Origin: Ancylobacter amanitiformis
Lineage (GTDB): Bacteria; Pseudomonadota; Alphaproteobacteria; Rhizobiales; Xanthobacteraceae
Assembly: GCF_030814815.1 (NCBI RefSeq)
Contig: NZ_JAUSVR010000002.1
Coordinates: forward strand, 310,001-374,000
Length of the DNA: 64,000 nucleotides
Direction: 5' to 3'
A program made the position numbers and the translations under genes. The notes under the pieces were generated by a model. It saw only the letters and a program-made list of their open reading frames with translations, made no database searches and was not told the origin of the DNA. Positions 1-7,138 of this stretch are shown piece after piece (positions within the stretch are counted from its first letter, which is position 1; each line of letters opens with the position of its first letter).

Positions 1-101
1 TGCGCGAGGCTTCGCTGGAGCGCCCGGAAGGACTTCTGCTGACGCCGCGCCGCACCCGCACCGATGGCTTCTTCATCGCCCTGTTGGTGCGCGAGGCCTG
101 A
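1..101 (+). CDS. rsmB: 16S rRNA (cytosine-C5) methyltransferase, C-terminal end (partial)
   Basis: Only the last 32 codons are in the window. The reading frame (codons starting at position 3) ends in TGA at 99-101. The visible tail, with [18 protein letters not shown], is the conserved C-terminal strand of RsmB/Fmu-type rRNA m5C methyltransferases, where the phrase 'TP..TDGFF.A.L' closes the Rossmann fold. The gene enters from the left edge and stops 8 bp before guaA. This rsmB-guaA adjacency is common in Hyphomicrobiales. The catalytic cysteines are outside the window, so the name rests on the tail motif and the context. Confidence 0.7.
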   Translation, partial: REASLERPEGLLLTPRRTRTDGFFIALLVREA

Positions 102-109
102 GGCCTGAT

Positions 110-1726
110 ATGAACGCAACCGAGAACGCCGCCCGCGAGACGATAGAGCCGATCATGACCGAAACCGACGCCCCCGCCCATCACGACACCATCCTCATCA
201 TCGATTTCGGTTCGCAGGTGACCCAGCTCATCGCCCGCCGGGTCCGCGAGGAGGGGGTCTATTCCGAGATCGTGCCATATCAGAGCGCGGCCGAGGCGGT
301 GCGGCGGCTCAATCCCGTCGGCATCATCTTCTCCGGCGGCCCGGCCTCGGTGACCGACGAGGGCAGTCCGCGCGCGCCGCAGGAGGCGTTCGATGCCGGC
401 GTGCCGATCTTCGCGATCTGCTACGGCCAGCAGACCGCGGCACTGCAGCTCGGCGGCGAGGTTGAGGGCGGCCATGCCGCCGAATTCGGCCGCGCCGAGG
501 TGACGGTGAACAAGCCGAGCGCCCTGTATGAGGGCGTGTGGGAAGTCGGCAGCCGCTATCCCGTGTGGATGAGCCATGGCGACCGCGTCACCCGCCTGCC
601 GGACGGCTTCGAGGTGGTGGCGACCTCCGAGAACGCGCCCTGCGCCATCGCGGTGGACGAGGCACGGCGCATCTACACCACCATGTTCCATCCCGAAGTG
701 GTGCACACCCCGCATGGCGCCGCACTGATCCGCAATTTCGTGCGCACCATTTCCGGCGCGCGTGGCGACTGGGGCATGAAGGCCTATCGCGAGGAGTCCA
801 TCCGCCGCATCCGCGAGCAGGTGGGCGAGGGGAAGGTGATCTGCGGCCTGTCGGGCGGGGTCGATTCCTCCGTCGCCGCGGTGCTGATCCATGAGGCGAT
901 CGGCGACCAGCTGACCTGCGTCTTCGTCGACCACGGCCTGTTGCGCCTCGGCGAGGCGGAGAAGGTCGTGACGCTGTTCCGCGATGCCTACAACATCCCG
1001 CTGGTGCATGTGGATGCCTCGGAGATGTTCCTCGGCGCGCTCGAAGGCGTCACCGACCCCGAGGTGAAGCGCAAGACCATTGGCAAGCTGTTCATCGACG
1101 TGTTCGAGGAAGAAGCCCGCAAGATCGGCGGCGCGCAGTTCCTCGCCCAGGGCACGCTCTACCCCGACGTCATCGAGAGCGTGAGCTTCACCGGCGGTCC
1201 CTCGGTCACGATCAAGAGCCACCACAATGTCGGCGGCCTGCCTGCGCGCATGAACATGAAGCTGGTGGAGCCGCTGCGCGAACTCTTCAAGGACGAGGTG
1301 CGCGCGCTCGGCCGCGAACTCGGCTTGCCCGAGGTGTTCGTCGGCCGCCACCCCTTCCCGGGGCCGGGGCTGGCCATCCGCTGCCCGGGCGAGATCACCC
1401 GCGAGAAGCTCGACATCCTGCGCCTCGCCGACGAGATCTACCTCGAGGAAATCCGCCGCGGCGGCCTCTATGACGAGATCTGGCAGGCCTTCGCGGTCAT
1501 CCTCCCCGTCAAGACCGTGGGCGTGATGGGCGACTACCGCACCTATGACTATGTGGTCGGCCTGCGCGCCGTGACCTCGGTCGACGGCATGACGGCGGAT
1601 TTCTACCCCTTCGACATGGCCTTCCTCGGCCGCGTCGCCACCCGCATCGTCAACGAGGTCAAGGGCGTCAATCGGGTCGTCTACGACATAACGTCGAAGC
1701 CGCCGGGGACCATCGAGTGGGAATGA
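110..1726 (+). CDS. guaA: GMP synthase (glutamine-hydrolysing)
   Basis: GuaA converts XMP, glutamine and ATP to GMP in purine synthesis in the cytoplasm. The 538-aa protein has the class I amidotransferase domain first: ILIIDFGSQ near residue 28, the nucleophile in FAICYGQQ near residue 103, and the His/Glu pair in MFHPEVVHT near residue 192. The PP-loop ATP pyrophosphatase domain follows with the SGGVDSS motif near residue 248, and the dimerisation domain ends in [10 protein letters not shown]. An internal ATG (MTETDAP, about 15 codons in) is an alternative start. The last 15 bp are repeated exactly at 18470-18484. The gene is therefore intact, but its 3' end is used as the integration site of the island that follows. 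Confidence 0.97.
   Translation: MNATENAARETIEPIMTETDAPAHHDTILIIDFGSQVTQLIARRVREEGVYSEIVPYQSAAEAVRRLNPVGIIFSGGPASVTDEGSPRAPQEAFDAGVPIFAICYGQQTAALQLGGEVEGGHAAEFGRAEVTVNKPSALYEGVWEVGSRYPVWMSHGDRVTRLPDGFEVVATSENAPCAIAVDEARRIYTTMFHPEVVHTPHGAALIRNFVRTISGARGDWGMKAYREESIRRIREQVGEGKVICGLSGGVDSSVAAVLIHEAIGDQLTCVFVDHGLLRLGEAEKVVTLFRDAYNIPLVHVDASEMFLGALEGVTDPEVKRKTIGKLFIDVFEEEARKIGGAQFLAQGTLYPDVIESVSFTGGPSVTIKSHHNVGGLPARMNMKLVEPLRELFKDEVRALGRELGLPEVFVGRHPFPGPGLAIRCPGEITREKLDILRLADEIYLEEIRRGGLYDEIWQAFAVILPVKTVGVMGDYRTYDYVVGLRAVTSVDGMTADFYPFDMAFLGRVATRIVNEVKGVNRVVYDITSKPPGTIEWE
1712..1726 (+). repeat. attL direct repeat (end of guaA)
   Basis: ATCGAGTGGGAATGA covers the last five codons of guaA including its TGA. 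It is identical to 18470-18484. The flanking bases differ on both sides (C versus A before it, TTTTT versus CGGAT after it), so the identity is exactly 15 bp. Confidence 0.88.
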
Positions 1727-2044
1727 TTTTTGCCTATCCGGCAGTATCCGTTTTTACGCTCCGTTACGCCATAATGCGTTGAATTTGCTGGGTAATATAT
1801 ACGTCATCTATCGCCGTCTATCGGGGGGCAGTGTTCCGATTTGACGGTATAGCAGACGGTATGGGTTAACTTGTTCGATCGCGAATTTCTCTATACCGTC
1901 ACGGCTGAGAGAGCTGATGACGGTATAATTATTTGTGTTAACAGGCTGATTAGCAATGGAAATTGTGCTTTCAGCATCGCCTGTTTTCGCCTGACGGTAT
2001 AATCAGCGCCTCTCCCCGGTTTTTAGACGGTTTTGGAGGCCCTC
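1727..2044. promoter_or_regulatory. Left island end: integrase arm-site and promoter region
   Basis: This 318-bp stretch has no gene. It carries GACGGTAT at 1843-1850, 1855-1862, 1919-1926 and 1993-2000, and the inverted form ATACCGTC at 1893-1900. Further copies lie at 2111-2118 inside the integrase gene and at 18215-18222 and 18403-18410 near the right end. Repeated octamers at both ends and absent from the middle are the expected layout of arm-type binding sites for an integrase with an N-terminal arm-binding domain. A different element, ATCTATCGCCGTCTATCG, lies at 1806-1823. Confidence 0.7.
1806..1823 (+). promoter_or_regulatory. Candidate AlpA/excisionase binding element, copy 1
   Basis: The sequence ATCTATCGCCGTCTATC recurs with 16 of 17 matches in inverse orientation at 3591-3607, 31 bp upstream of the alpA-like start. 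Its first 14 bases recur with 13 matches, also inverse, at 18314-18327 near the right end. One copy at each island end and one in front of the excisionase-type gene suggests an operator or Xis site. Confidence 0.55.
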
Positions 2045-3301
2045 ATGCTTACTGACACTGCGATTAAGTCACTGAAGTCCCAGAAGAAATTATACAAGGT
2101 GAGCGATCGTGACGGTATGTACGTCGTAGTGCAGCCGTCGGGGGCGATCGTGTTCCGGTACGACTACCGCCTCAATGGACGTCGCGAGACGCTGACGCTC
2201 GGCCGATACGGTCCAGATGGCCTCTCGCTCGCCAGGGCTCGCGAGAAACTGATCGACGCGAAGCGGGCGATTTCAGAGGGCCGGTCACCTGCTCAAGAGA
2301 AGCAGCACGACAAGCGGCGCCTGAAGGAGGCGAAGCGGTTCGGCGAGTTCGGTGAGAAGTGGTTCCAGGAGTCGCGCATGGCCGAAAGCACGCGCGCCAT
2401 GCGACGCTCGATCTACGAGCGGGACATCCTGCCAACGTTTCGAAACAGGCTTTTGACGGAGATCACGCCGGACGATCTCCGCATGATGTGCGGGAAGGTG
2501 AAGGATCGCGGCGCTCCAGCCACGGCCGTGCATGTGCGGGATATCGTGAAGCTGATCTTTGCATTCGCGATCTTGCATGGCGAGAAGGTCGCCAACCCAG
2601 CGGATGAAGTTGGGCCCGCGTCCATCGCGACCTTCGTACCGAAGGATCGTTCGCTATCACCTGCCGAGATCCGCGTTATGCTCGGTCAGCTCGAGCATGT
2701 ACCGACCCTGCCGACTATACGGCTAGGGATGAAGCTGTTCCTGCTAACGATGGTCAGGAAAAGCGAGCTGCAGGACGCGACGTGGAATGAAGTCGACTTC
2801 GAGAACGCCGTCTGGTCGATACCCAAGGAGCGAATGAAGCGGTCGAAGGCACACAACGTCTACCTGTCACAGCAAGCCGTCGACATCTTCATCGCGCTGA
2901 AAACTTGCGCGGGCAATTCGCGCTACGTCCTTCCGTCGCGATATGACGCGGACGCGCCGATGTCGCGGGCGACGTTCAACCGGATCACGACCGCAGTCGT
3001 TGTCAGGGCGAAAAAGGAGGGACTGCCACTCGAACCCTTCACCGTTCACGATATGCGACGCACTGGCTCGACCCTGTTGAATGAGCTCGGCTTCAACAGC
3101 GACTGGATCGAAAAGTGCCTAGCGCACGAAGACGGAAGGTCCTCTCGGGGTGTCTACAACAAGGCGGAGTACGAGCATCAACGCCGGCATATGATGCAGG
3201 AGTGGTCCAATCTGGTGGACGCATGGGTCTTGGGGCGGAAGTACGTCCCGACTCTGCTCCCGCCGACGATGGAGCTGCTTGAGCTCGAGCCTAGTGTTTG
3301 A
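2045..3301 (+). CDS. int: P4-type tyrosine recombinase/integrase
   Basis: This site-specific recombinase probably catalyses integration and excision of the island at guaA. The N-terminal part (LTDTAIKSLK to about residue 85) is the DUF4102-type arm-DNA-binding domain, and a core-binding region spans about 95-190. The catalytic domain shows Arg in LTMVRKSELQ, the HDMRRTGS box (H-x-x-R), LAHEDGR, and the nucleophile Tyr in GVYNKAEY. The ATG at 2045 has GGAGG at 2035-2039; an in-frame TTG at 2033 would add four codons but destroys the RBS spacing. The gene sits next to attL and reads inward, the usual arrangement. Its last 11 bp overlap the end of the convergent alpA-like gene. All catalytic residues are present. 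Confidence 0.95.
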   Translation: MLTDTAIKSLKSQKKLYKVSDRDGMYVVVQPSGAIVFRYDYRLNGRRETLTLGRYGPDGLSLARAREKLIDAKRAISEGRSPAQEKQHDKRRLKEAKRFGEFGEKWFQESRMAESTRAMRRSIYERDILPTFRNRLLTEITPDDLRMMCGKVKDRGAPATAVHVRDIVKLIFAFAILHGEKVANPADEVGPASIATFVPKDRSLSPAEIRVMLGQLEHVPTLPTIRLGMKLFLLTMVRKSELQDATWNEVDFENAVWSIPKERMKRSKAHNVYLSQQAVDIFIALKTCAGNSRYVLPSRYDADAPMSRATFNRITTAVVVRAKKEGLPLEPFTVHDMRRTGSTLLNELGFNSDWIEKCLAHEDGRSSRGVYNKAEYEHQRRHMMQEWSNLVDAWVLGRKYVPTLLPPTMELLELEPSV

Positions 3302-3560
3302 CTGGCCGGGAACGGCGCAATCTCACGTCGGGGCCGGGAGCACGTTTAACAGTCTTGGCCCGTGAAGCACGGCGTCGAGCATCGAGCCAGGCTTCGACCT
3401 CTGCTAAGTCCCAGACGACGCAGCGCGAGGTGAGGTAGAAGCGCTGCGGGAATTCTCCTCGCTGCTCCATGTCGTAGATCGTGCTATCGGCAAGCGGCAC
3501 GATCTCTCGTAACTGCTGTCGGCGAATTGTTTTGCGGGCGAAATGCGGTGCAGCGCTCAT
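3291..3560 (-). CDS. AlpA-family excisionase/regulator
   Basis: This 89-aa DNA-binding protein has a central helix-turn-helix of the AlpA/HTH_17 type (LADSTIYDMEQRGEFPQRFYL, then VVWDLAEVEAWLDAR) and a basic tail. In P4-like islands such proteins activate int or act as recombination directionality factors. The start at 3560 is chosen because GGAGA lies 7 bases upstream; the open frame runs further up to 3728 without an RBS. The candidate operator at 3591-3607 lies just upstream. The gene is convergent with int and overlaps it by 11 bp. The role in excision is inferred from family and position. Confidence 0.85.
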   Translation of the reverse strand: MSAAPHFARKTIRRQQLREIVPLADSTIYDMEQRGEFPQRFYLTSRCVVWDLAEVEAWLDARRRASRAKTVKRAPGPDVRLRRSRPVKH

Positions 3561-3938
3561 ACTGTATCTCCACGTTTTTGCTCTTGTGGAGATAGAAGGC
3601 GATAGATCCTCCGCTTTGAAGCCCACGTGCGCATGCGTGCGGTAAAATCGGGCAGTAGCGTACACATCGGACGGGTGGTCCCAGAGGGCAGGTTTCTCTA
3701 GGAGCGCCCACCAAGCCTTTCGGCTCACGTTCGAAGAGCCACCGCCCGTGGAAATTTGGCTCGTTGGAACGCACGACAGACTTCAGAATCCGTGCCTGCA
3801 AGGAGTGTCGGTCCGATCTCGACCACCCGCACCATCCTTCAAATCAGCCTGAGACTCAGTGAGCTGGCTCAGCGGAGCAGGTTTGGCACCGTCATCTAAG
3901 ATGGACGGAGGGACGATGCTGCGTTCTCCAGGTGGCTA
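3561..3938. promoter_or_regulatory. Gene-free spacer with candidate AlpA operator
   Basis: No convincing gene is seen in these 378 bases; the open frames here have no RBS or family resemblance. The alpA-like promoter should lie in the left part. The inverse copy of the island-end element is at 3591-3607 (GATAGAAGGCGATAGAT on the + strand). Confidence 0.5.
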
Positions 3939-4844
3939 TCACACGTCAAAGGTAAGGGCGTAGCGCGTTTTGATAAAACGCAGAAGTCGGCGCAAGGCCG
4001 GGTTCACGTTGCTGTCGCGCCAATAGGCTGAATAGGCGGTTAGCGCGGGGCCTTGTTCACCGTGCATGGGGCGATAGACCAGCTCAGGATAGCTAACTCC
4101 CGTCGCGCATTCGCAGACAATACTGATCATGCTGTTGCTGCCGAGAACGCTCAGGATCGTTTCGCGGCTCGACTGGTTCATCCGGATGTGTGGCGTGGCG
4201 CCTGAGAGCGACACGCGGCCGAGCAGGATATCTCTTATCTCCGGACCCGGATCTGCGGCCTGCAGCATGAAACGCTCGCTGCGAAGATCGGTCCAGTGAA
4301 CCACCTCGCGACCCGCGAGTTCATGGGACGCAGGAAGGGCGACGTGCAAGCGTTCGCTCCAGAGCGGTTCGCAGCGAAACCCCTCATGGCCGGTCGCGCC
4401 CATGAGTATCGCAATGTCGATCTCGCCGGTGTTGAGACCTGCGAGCAATGCTCCGCGCTCGCCTTCGATGACCTCGACCTCGACTTCGGGATAAGTCTCG
4501 TGCCAGCTCATCAACGTAGCTCGAAGGTTGCCGGCCGATAGCGAGCTGTTATGCCCAAATACGAGGCCACCTGCTTGACCTTGGCCAGCGGCTCGCATCA
4601 TCGCCACGAGTTTGTCAGCAGAGGCCAACATCGGTTTCGCGCCACGGATGAACGCACTGCCCGCGAGCGTCAAAGTGACGCCCGCGGGAGAGCGCTCAAA
4701 GATCGGCATGCCGATCGACCGCTCCAGTTTCAGAATATTACGGCTGACCGTTGACTGTTCGGTGTTGAGGCTTCTGGCCGCACGGTAAAAGCTTCCATGA
4801 TCTGCCGCCGCAATAGCGTAGCGAAGGTGACGAAGATCGAACAT
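3939..4844 (-). CDS. LysR-family transcriptional regulator
   Basis: The protein has 301 aa, the usual LysR length. The N-terminal winged HTH reads LRHLRYAIAAADHGSFYRAARSLNTEQSTVSR (split here as two motifs: LRYAIAAADHGSF and AARSLNTEQSTVS). It is followed by the linker helix and a periplasmic-binding-like effector domain (FGHNSSLSAGNLRATL onward). Regulated gene and inducer are unknown. The chimeric DJ-1/DUF932 gene lies directly upstream in the same orientation, 49 bp away. LysR genes are usually divergent from their target, so the present arrangement may have been produced by the same rearrangement that made the chimera. Confidence 0.88.
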   Translation of the reverse strand: MFDLRHLRYAIAAADHGSFYRAARSLNTEQSTVSRNILKLERSIGMPIFERSPAGVTLTLAGSAFIRGAKPMLASADKLVAMMRAAGQGQAGGLVFGHNSSLSAGNLRATLMSWHETYPEVEVEVIEGERGALLAGLNTGEIDIAILMGATGHEGFRCEPLWSERLHVALPASHELAGREVVHWTDLRSERFMLQAADPGPEIRDILLGRVSLSGATPHIRMNQSSRETILSVLGSNSMISIVCECATGVSYPELVYRPMHGEQGPALTAYSAYWRDSNVNPALRRLLRFIKTRYALTFDV

Positions 4845-4893
4845 AAAGCTGCCGAGACCTCACTTCCGAACAGTCATTGAACATTATGCTGCG

Positions 4894-5424
4894 CTACGCA
4901 GCGTGAGATGAGTTGGGATTAACCGCGCTCAGCGCCCCGATTACGGCCTCTGCCAGCTTCGAGGACGATTGCGGGTTCTGGCCAGTCATGAGGTTGCCGT
5001 CGGTGACCACGAAAGTGCCCCAGTTGCGCCCCTGCTCGAAATGGGCGCCTTTCTTCCGCAGCGTGTCCGCGAGCAGCCAGGGCGCATTGTCGGCGGTGCC
5101 GAACTCGATCTCTTCCTCATCCGTGAGCGAGGTCAACCGCTCCGGGTCATTGCGGTTCGCCTCCACATGGATCAGGGCGCTTTCCACCACGCGGGTTCGG
5201 CTGTGGTCGGCGCGGTCACGCACCGATCGCGCCAGGTCGGAGAGCGAGAGGTAGCGTTCGTCGGCCGGACGCGAGAACCACTCGGACGAGACGCGGCCGA
5301 CCCGCTGGCCGCGGCTGACATCCACTTTGTAACCGCCGGTCGTGTCACGGCGCGCATCGAGGACTTGCATGTTCATGGGACCAAACTCCATGACGGGCGC
5401 GGGAGCCTCTCTCCAGCTTTTCAC
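4894..5424 (-). pseudogene. Chimeric remnant: DUF932-like N-terminus joined to a DJ-1/PfpI C-terminus
   Basis: The 176-aa open frame joins two unrelated families. Residues about 18-98 (MQVLDARRDTTGGYKVDVSR, then VSSEWFSRPADERYLSL and VESALIHVEAN) match the start of DUF932-type plasmid/phage proteins. From about residue 100 (TDEEEIEFGTADNAPWLLAD, then VVTDGNLMTGQNPQSS) the sequence matches the C-terminal third of DJ-1/PfpI amidotransferase-like proteins. The nucleophile-elbow cysteine of the DJ-1 fold and most of the DUF932 domain are both missing, so neither function is likely. The junction lies near 5125. Expression as a hybrid protein cannot be excluded because the frame is open. Confidence 0.6.
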
Positions 5425-5468
5425 CCGTCACGGAAACCGGTCCGCACTCTCACCCTCAGGGGGGCGTT

Positions 5469-5563
5469 GCGGGGTCTCCCCGCAGAAGGGGTCGGCCGAG
5501 ACCTTGGCTCGGCCGCAGGGGAAGGCTTTCCCCCTCGCGCTCATCCTTTGCGGACGAATCCGT
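5469..5563. other. Cluster of four consecutive hairpins
   Basis: Four inverted repeats follow one another in under 100 bp. GCGGGG-TCT-CCCCGC lies at 5469-5483. GGCCGAG/CTCGGCC occupies 5494-5500 and 5508-5514. AGGGGAA/TTCCCCCT is at about 5517-5535. TTGCGGA/TCCGTAA, with one G.T pair, is at about 5549-5565. No gene is seen here. The block lies upstream of the DUF932-like fragment and may be part of the plasmid or ICE from which that fragment came (an oriT, an ssDNA origin or a structured RNA). Function is unproven. Confidence 0.45.
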
Positions 5564-5612
5564 AAGGAGGGCCGGAGAACCCTAGATCGGGCTTTCAGTA
5601 GCGTTGTCTTGG

Positions 5613-5735
5613 TCAGGAAACCTTTTCCCGCAGCCACGATGACAGGCCGGCGTCGAGCACCATGCGAGAAAGCTTTCGCGGACCAAGAAGTGTGACGCCT
5701 GCCGGACTGCTTTCCTCGGAGATGTCGCCGGTGTG
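5613..5735 (-). pseudogene. 3' continuation of the Mrr-like gene beyond an in-frame TAG
   Basis: Directly after the amber codon at 5736-5738 the same frame stays open for 40 codons (HTGDISEESSPAGVTLLGPR, then KLSRMVLDAGLSSWLREKVS) and ends in TGA at 5613-5615. The composition and the ending are those of a normal C-terminal helix, not of random frame. The upstream protein therefore seems to have lost its last 41 residues by a nonsense change, unless TAG is read through. Confidence 0.6.
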
Positions 5736-6527
5736 CTAGACGAAAAACATCCGGTCGTACGCATCGGCCTCCCCCAAGCGGGCCACATAGTCGTTCAGGG
5801 CCGCGGATGTAGCTTGCGATTTGACCTGAACGAAAGCGCGCTCGGCCGTGCTGGGCAAGATGAGCTCCAGGTCCACAGTCTTCTGCGTACGCCCGAGCTG
5901 GCTAACCCGGCGCCAACCGCTGGTCGAGAAAACGAGATCGACGAGAAGCTCGAAGTCTTGCCAGGTGAGAAGGCGCATCAGATCCACGATCGCCGTCATC
6001 AGCGCTCGTTCGGCCTCTTCGGCTGCGGCGACCTCGGGGGAGAGCTGATCGCTAAGTTTTCGCAGGAGATAGTCTCCCGCCCGAACATCGCAGATCGTCC
6101 CCCGGAACATCTGCACCTTCAGCAGACGTCCCGATAGCCGGTCGGCCGAGAGCAGGGTGCCGTTGACGCTTGTGTTGAGCCATCCATCCGCGGTTTGACG
6201 ACGGTGGCTGCGATCATCGAGCAATTCGACTGGGCCGCTGGGCCGGCACCAGTAGAGGAGTCCGCCGACGAACGTGATGAAGATCGAATGCTCGTCGGCC
6301 TCGTAATAGGCCCGGATCTGATTGACATCGCGGGTCGCGGCGCCGGCATCACTGCGGATGGTTTTCATTGCCTCCCAGACACCTTGCCAGTCGCCGCGAG
6401 CACACAGGTCGTGCGGCGCCTCTCGATAGCCGAACCGCAGGACGCCATCGCGCAGGCTTTCGGCCTCCCAGTCTCCGCCGCGACCGAGCTTGATGTAGTA
6501 GAGGTGGGAGGCCGTGACAGCGGTCAT
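5736..6527 (-). CDS. Mrr-like PD-(D/E)xK restriction endonuclease-like protein, amber-truncated
   Basis: The 263-aa product has an N-terminal domain of unknown type (about 1-170) and a C-terminal nuclease fold. The putative active site is Glu193 (DFELLVDLVF), Asp219 and Glu221 (VDLELILP), and the Q-V-K motif at 234-236 (AFVQVKSQ), the order seen in Mrr-type PD-(D/E)xK enzymes. A TAG at 5736-5738 ends the frame, but 40 further in-frame codons to 5613 look genuine. The active-site motifs lie before the stop; the last helix would be missing. It is 7 bp downstream of the MerR-like gene and almost certainly co-transcribed with it. A role in DNA restriction is inferred from fold and context. Confidence 0.7.
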   Translation of the reverse strand: MTAVTASHLYYIKLGRGGDWEAESLRDGVLRFGYREAPHDLCARGDWQGVWEAMKTIRSDAGAATRDVNQIRAYYEADEHSIFITFVGGLLYWCRPSGPVELLDDRSHRRQTADGWLNTSVNGTLLSADRLSGRLLKVQMFRGTICDVRAGDYLLRKLSDQLSPEVAAAEEAERALMTAIVDLMRLLTWQDFELLVDLVFSTSGWRRVSQLGRTQKTVDLELILPSTAERAFVQVKSQATSAALNDYVARLGEADAYDRMFFV

Positions 6528-6534
6528 TCAGAAA

Positions 6535-7023
6535 TCAAGCCTCGCCTTCGCATACTCTATCGATCTCTGATCGGACGTGTTCGGCGATCCGATCGAGTTG
6601 CACGAGTAGAGCCACGTCGCCTGCCTCGGCCAATCGGTCCGGAAGGTGCCGCAGGTCGTCGCCCGCAAAGAGAATGAAGTCGTAATACGGCGGCCAAGCC
6701 ATCAGTGTCGTGCCGGCGGCCCTTGGGTCTCGCGCAAACACCTTTCGAACATCGTCACGCGAAGCGATGCCATTTGCCTGTTCGAATGAAAGGCCAAGGT
6801 CAATCAGTTGCTTCGCCAGACGCATCAGGCAGAGGTCGACTAAGCCAAAGCGTTTCCACTTGGCGCGGACCCGGCTCAAGTCGGGAGCCGGTGAATCGCG
6901 ATGAACGAACGGCGCCATCAATCCGCTCGAACCGAGCAAGCCACGCTTCAGGTATGAGCGTAGCCCCTCGTATCCGATAGCGACGATCTCCGCTGCCTTC
7001 GCCGTCGTGACGGTCTGTTCCAT
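6535..7023 (-). CDS. MerR-like HTH protein, first gene of the Mrr-like operon
   Basis: This 162-aa protein begins with a MerR-type helix-turn-helix (TTAKAAEIVAIGYEGLRSYL). The motif RFGLVDLCLMRLAKQLIDLG follows, resembling the wing and the start of the dimerisation helix of MerR regulators. The C-terminal half has no recognised effector domain and no metal-binding cysteine cluster. The gene heads a minus-strand pair with the Mrr-like nuclease and is divergent from two further PD-(D/E)xK genes. The 7050-7092 inverted repeats over the likely promoter fit autoregulation. A second, different MerR-like gene heads the methylase operon at 17555-18031. Confidence 0.65.
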   Translation of the reverse strand: MEQTVTTAKAAEIVAIGYEGLRSYLKRGLLGSSGLMAPFVHRDSPAPDLSRVRAKWKRFGLVDLCLMRLAKQLIDLGLSFEQANGIASRDDVRKVFARDPRAAGTTLMAWPPYYDFILFAGDDLRHLPDRLAEAGDVALLVQLDRIAEHVRSEIDRVCEGEA

Positions 7024-7049
7024 TGCGCGCCTAATTCGGTTCTGTCAGA

Positions 7050-7092
7050 ACCAATATGCACCACTATAGAAATTGGTGTCAATAGGACCAAT
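7050..7092. promoter_or_regulatory. Divergent promoter with ATTGGT/ACCAAT operators
   Basis: On the minus strand TTGACA (7077-7082) and CATATT (7053-7058) are separated by 18 bp, a plausible sigma-70 promoter for the MerR-like/Mrr-like operon. ACCAAT occurs at 7050-7055 and 7087-7092, and ATTGGT at 7072-7077. This gives an ATTGGT-N9-ACCAAT inverted repeat over the -35 box and a second ACCAAT-N16-ATTGGT pair over the spacer. Such sites fit a MerR-type regulator controlling both directions. Confidence 0.5.
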
Positions 7093-7117
7093 CTTTCGCC
7101 GGAAAGGAGAGGTTGCG

Positions 7118-7138
7118 ATGCCTACGGGGAAAATTTGA
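7118..7138 (+). CDS. Possible six-codon leader ORF (MPTGKI)
   Basis: ATG at 7118 follows an excellent Shine-Dalgarno (AAGGAGA, about 8 bases upstream) and opens a six-codon frame, MPTGKI, ending in TGA at 7136-7138. That TGA overlaps the TTG (7135-7137) that can start the following 514-aa gene, which has no strong RBS of its own. The arrangement suggests translational coupling through a leader peptide; there is no other evidence that the peptide is made. Confidence 0.35.
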   Translation: MPTGKI

